Shown piece by piece: positions 61,171-64,000 of a stretch of 64,000 nucleotides of DNA; within the stretch, counting starts at the first letter, position 1; the number at the start of each line of letters is the position of its first letter. The translations under genes were made by a program, and so were the position numbers. The notes below the pieces were generated by a model that was not told the origin of the DNA, searched no databases, and worked only from the letters and a program-made list of their open reading frames with translations. The stretch is from Terriglobia bacterium (GTDB taxonomy: Bacteria > Acidobacteriota > Terriglobia > JAIQFV01): NCBI GenBank assembly GCA_028716525.1, contig JAQUPQ010000001.1:62001-126000 (forward strand). The letters run 5' to 3'.

Positions 61171-62376
61171 TCAACCTGAAAGTTTATCGATCAAGGTAAA
61201 CAAAGGCAGATACATGGAAATGACAATGCCGCCCACCACCAGCCCCAAGAACATGATCAGCATGGGTTCCAGGGCCGTCAGCAAATCTTTCACCGCAGCG
61301 TCCACTTCATCCTCGTAAAACTCAGCGATCTTGGTCAACATGGCGTCCATGGCGCCGGTCTGCTCACCCACGCCCACCATCTGAGTCACCATGGGAGGAA
61401 AAACCCCGGTTTCCTTCAACGGATCGACAATGGTGCGTCCCTGTTCGATGGCTTTGCGCGTCTTTTGTATGGCGCGTTCCACCACCGCATTGCCCGCCGT
61501 CTTACCCGTGACATCGAGCGCCTCCAACAGCGGCACACCGCTGGTGATCAGTGTCGACAGCGTGCGCGAGAAGCGGGCCACAGAAATTTTCCGGAGCAAA
61601 GCACCCAGCACCGGCATCTTCAACATCACTCGGTCGACCTGGTAACGCCCGTTCTCCGTGGAGTAATAGGACCGGAAGGCAAAAAACAGCATGACCAGGC
61701 CGATCAGGATGAACACGATGTAGCGCGTCATAAAGTGGCTCAGGGCGATGACGATCTGGGTCGGCAGAGGCAAGGGCACGTTCAACACGGCAAACAATGT
61801 CATGAACGTCGGAACGACATACACCAGAATGACGGAGACCACCAGGACGGCAATCGACAGAATGGCACAGGGGTAAATCAAGGCCGATCGAACCGCCCGC
61901 TTCAACTTCACAGATTTCTCGATATAGCTGGAAAGACGTTGCAGAATGGTATCGAGGATGCCGCCGGCTTCGCCTGCAGCGATCATATTGGTGAACAACT
62001 CATCGAACACTTTGGGATGAGCGCGCATGGCCGTCGCCAAGGTCGACCCGCTTTCCACTTCCCCCCGAACTGCCGCCACCACTTTCTTGAAGGACTTATT
62101 CTCGCTCTGCGACGACAGGCTCTCCAAGGCCTGCACCAACGGAAGCCCGGCATCAATCATCACGGAGAATTGGCGCGTGAACACCGCCAACTCGCGCGGT
62201 TTGACCTTGCCGCCCATCGAAGACTTGCCGAACATGGCGCGCTTTTCTTTGATGCTCAGCGGGCTGATTTGCTCGCGGTGCAGCATGGACGCGAGCATTT
62301 GTTTGTTGTCGGCGGTGCGCTCGCCCATGACCAGCGCCCCAGCCTTGGTTCGCGCCCGATAGGAGTAAACCGGCAT
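61171..62376 (-). CDS. pilC: Type IV pilus inner-membrane platform protein PilC
   Basis: 401 residues with two T2SSF domains (about 68-191 and 270-393) and three transmembrane helices. Motifs FTRQFSVMIDAGLPLVQALES, AAGEAGGILDTILQRL, and the second copy FSRTLSTLITSGVPLLEALD ... VGVGEQTGAMDAML. Platform for PilB/PilT. It follows pilT with a 62-nt gap. Paralogue of the GspF-like protein at 29604-30815. Start ATG 62376. Confidence 0.93.
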   Translation of the reverse strand: MPVYSYRARTKAGALVMGERTADNKQMLASMLHREQISPLSIKEKRAMFGKSSMGGKVKPRELAVFTRQFSVMIDAGLPLVQALESLSSQSENKSFKKVVAAVRGEVESGSTLATAMRAHPKVFDELFTNMIAAGEAGGILDTILQRLSSYIEKSVKLKRAVRSALIYPCAILSIAVLVVSVILVYVVPTFMTLFAVLNVPLPLPTQIVIALSHFMTRYIVFILIGLVMLFFAFRSYYSTENGRYQVDRVMLKMPVLGALLRKISVARFSRTLSTLITSGVPLLEALDVTGKTAGNAVVERAIQKTRKAIEQGRTIVDPLKETGVFPPMVTQMVGVGEQTGAMDAMLTKIAEFYEDEVDAAVKDLLTALEPMLIMFLGLVVGGIVISMYLPLFTLIDKLSG

Positions 62377-62438
62377 ACCACCTTCCTTAACTGTGAATTC
62401 CTAAGAGAGCGATGAGAATTCTATCGCCGCCCGCGACG

Positions 62439-63584
62439 TCACCGGGCCGCAACGCCGGGAACGTTTTTTGCGGCGGAGTTGATCCCGTTCGAGGTCTTCC
62501 AAACCGTCGCCGGCAGACCCGTTCCCCGATTGATCATGTCTTGCAATTCTTCCGGATTGGAAGACATGGTCAAAGCCGTTTGCAGGGTGATCTGTTTCTG
62601 AAAATAAAGGGTGGCGAGCGACTGATTGAAGGTCTGCATTCCGTATTTTTCCTGCCCGACCTGCATCGAGGAATAAATCTGGTGAATCTTGTCCTCGCGG
62701 ATCAGGTTTCGAATAGCCGCATTCGGGACCAGAATCTCCATGGCCATGGCGCGACCCACTCCGGAGGCTTTGGGCAGCAACGCCTGAGTCAGAATGCCTT
62801 CCAAAACGAAGGATAACTGAGCTCGAATCTGAGGCTGCTGATGGGCCGGGAAGACATCCACGATGCGGTTGATGGAGGTCACCGCCGAATTCGTGTGCAG
62901 GGTCGCGAAGGTCAGATGGCCCGTTTCGGCGATCCGCAGCGCCGATTCGACGGTCTCCAAGTCGCGCATTTCTCCGATGAGTACCACGTCGGGGTCTTCA
63001 CGCAAGGCCGCCCGCAAGGCGTCGGAGAAGGTATGCGTGTCGCTCTTGAGCTCACGTTGATTGACGATGCAATTCTTGTGCTGATGCAAATATTCGATCG
63101 GGTCTTCAATGGTAACGATGTGTTGATGACGGTCGGTGTTGACCTTGTCGATCATCGCCGCCAGCGTGGTCGACTTACCGCTGCCGGTGGGACCTGTGAC
63201 CAGAATCAATCCGCGCGGCCGGTCGCAGAGTTTGCGCACGATTGGAGGCAGACCGAGTTGTTCAAAATTGCGAATTTCGAATGGAATATTGCGGAAGACT
63301 GCCGCCACGGCTCCGCGCTGAAAGAAAACGTTGGCGCGGAAGCGGGCCATGTCTTTTACGCCGAATGAAAAATCCAATTGCCAATCTTCCTCAAATCGAT
63401 GTTTTTGCTGATCGGTCAGGACACTGTAAGCCAGCTGTTTGGTTTCGGCGGGGGTCAGCGGCTTCATTTCCAAGGGACGAAGAATTCCATCCACGCGAAT
63501 TTGCGGAGGCGTCCCGGTCGTGATATGCAAATCACTCCCGTTGACTTCCAACATCTTCTTGAGGAGTTCACTGAGCGATAACAT
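62439..63584 (-). CDS. pilT: Type IV pilus retraction ATPase PilT
   Basis: 381 residues from ATG 63584 (AAGGGG at good spacing; the TTG-initiated longer reading to 63599 is less likely). Hexameric ATPase for twitching retraction. Motifs: SDLHITTGTPP at the N-terminus, Walker A GPTGSGKS (131-138), Asp box EDPIEYLHQH, Walker B region VVLIGEMRDLET, His box FATLHTN, and the AIRNLIRE element of PilT. The C-terminal tail (about 345-381) is variable. A CRP-like site lies upstream (63755-63770). Confidence 0.95.
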   Translation of the reverse strand: MLSLSELLKKMLEVNGSDLHITTGTPPQIRVDGILRPLEMKPLTPAETKQLAYSVLTDQQKHRFEEDWQLDFSFGVKDMARFRANVFFQRGAVAAVFRNIPFEIRNFEQLGLPPIVRKLCDRPRGLILVTGPTGSGKSTTLAAMIDKVNTDRHQHIVTIEDPIEYLHQHKNCIVNQRELKSDTHTFSDALRAALREDPDVVLIGEMRDLETVESALRIAETGHLTFATLHTNSAVTSINRIVDVFPAHQQPQIRAQLSFVLEGILTQALLPKASGVGRAMAMEILVPNAAIRNLIREDKIHQIYSSMQVGQEKYGMQTFNQSLATLYFQKQITLQTALTMSSNPEELQDMINRGTGLPATVWKTSNGINSAAKNVPGVAAR

Positions 63585-63754
63585 GGCCACCCCTTTCAAA
63601 CATCAAAGAACTCAAAAGGCGCTTCCCTGCTCGCCCCAGCGATGACTCCCCAGAAAACGGACTGCCTCCGCTCGTTCGCACGTTAGGTCTCCCTTCCGAC
63701 GCCCCCAGTCTCTTCTCAAATCATCACGAGAATATTTCAGTCTTTTTTTTGAGA

Positions 63755-63770
63755 TGTGACCCGCGTCACA
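63755..63770 (-). promoter_or_regulatory. CRP-like operator upstream of pilT
   Basis: TGTGA-CCCGCG-TCACA is an exact match to the CRP-family half-sites with 6-nt centre. A -10-like TATTCT on the minus strand (63729-63734) puts the site centre about 40-41 nt upstream of the presumed start, the class II position. It lies 171-186 nt before the pilT start codon and 68 nt after the pilB stop. Confidence 0.45.
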
Positions 63771-63837
63771 CGGCGGAAACAGGCCGAACTACAACACCGG
63801 GGAATGAAATGCCGGGGGAGGGCTTCCGGGCGAGGCG

Positions 63838-64000
63838 CTAACGGACAGTTTCGCGGAGAACTTCTTCCATGGTGGTGATGCCTTCCTTGATTTTGCGAAG
63901 GCCGCTGCCGCGCAGCGTGATCATGCCGTTGTCTATGGCCTTCTTGCGGAGCTCCAGGGCGGAGGCCCCCACCAGCACCAGCTCGCGGATTTCGTCGTTC
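63838..64000 (-). CDS. pilB: Type IV pilus extension ATPase PilB, C-terminal end (partial)
   Basis: The last 53 codons before TAG 63838-63840 read RELVLVGASALELRKKAIDN then MITLRGSGLRKIKEGITTMEEVL. This is the C-terminal region of PilB/GspE ATPases. The rest lies beyond the right edge. Followed by pilT after 253 nt, in pilB-T-C-S-R order. The GspE-like gene at 27864 has the related end EEGMTFLRESALEKARSGITTLKEI. Confidence 0.9.
   Translation of the reverse strand, partial: NDEIRELVLVGASALELRKKAIDNGMITLRGSGLRKIKEGITTMEEVLRETVR

Noticed and set aside
63740-63775. Terminator for pilB formed by TGTGAC/GTCACA
   Set aside because: The T-run lies on the wrong side for minus-strand transcription; the palindrome fits a CRP-type operator better.

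Overview
The window (about 55-57 % GC by eye) looks like a chromosomal segment of a free-living Gram-negative bacterium. I infer an Acidobacteriota-type genome from an Oar-like TonB receptor with an N-terminal carboxypeptidase-regulatory domain, a DUF5666-like secreted protein, outer-membrane genes (lolA), two type IV pilus/type II secretion loci, and many GTAG-headed palindromic (REP-like) repeats. The lineage call is inference. I saw no rRNA, tRNA, CRISPR array, prophage or intact transposase.

Layout. 1-2766: heat-shock operon hrcA-grpE-dnaK (minus strand; dnaK runs off the left edge). 2763-4707: a LipM-type octanoyltransferase and a DedA-rhodanese fusion whose rhodanese active-site loop carries an in-frame UGA followed by a SECIS-like hairpin (candidate selenoprotein). 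4990-8069: alanine dehydrogenase and an aldehyde dehydrogenase, separated by a structured plus-strand RNA candidate with its own terminator. 8552-14666: M23 peptidase, a two-gene biotin-dependent carboxylase module, a secreted Phe/Arg/Gly-rich protein paired with an HExxH protein, a DUF2007-like protein and a YihY/BrkB protein. 15107-21752: the conserved housekeeping block tilS-hpt-ftsH-folP-cdaA-cdaR. 21852-24032: amidohydrolase and lytic transglycosylase. 24083-31569: secretion/pilus operon lolA-gspF-gspE-pilM-pilN-pilO-pilP-pseudopilin, without a secretin. 32424-39941: DUF5666-like protein, TonB receptor and M14 carboxypeptidase. 40351-43045: ABC exporter plus a TPR protein. 44282-57333: pilin region, with three pilin genes, a fused MFS-spermidine synthase-TPR protein and four large multi-spanning (glycosyltransferase-like) proteins. 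57426-64000: a GxxExxY repeat unit, then pilR, pilS, pilC, pilT and the 3' end of pilB.

How it fits together. pilB/T/C drive pilus extension, retraction and assembly. PilS/PilR is an NtrC-type sensor and sigma-54 activator pair, and both tandem major-pilin genes have a sigma-54 (GG-N10-GC) promoter, so the circuit can be read within the window. The multi-spanning proteins beside the pilins suggest pilin or surface O-glycosylation. The c-di-AMP synthase CdaA with its CdaR-like partner sits with the FtsH quality-control protease. The most notable item is the UGA-containing DedA-rhodanese. After that come the structured RNA at about 6250-6407, the degenerate HPRT between tilS and ftsH, and the repeats that have entered or founded coding sequence (REP pair at 50764-50856, GxxExxY remnant at 57281-57377).
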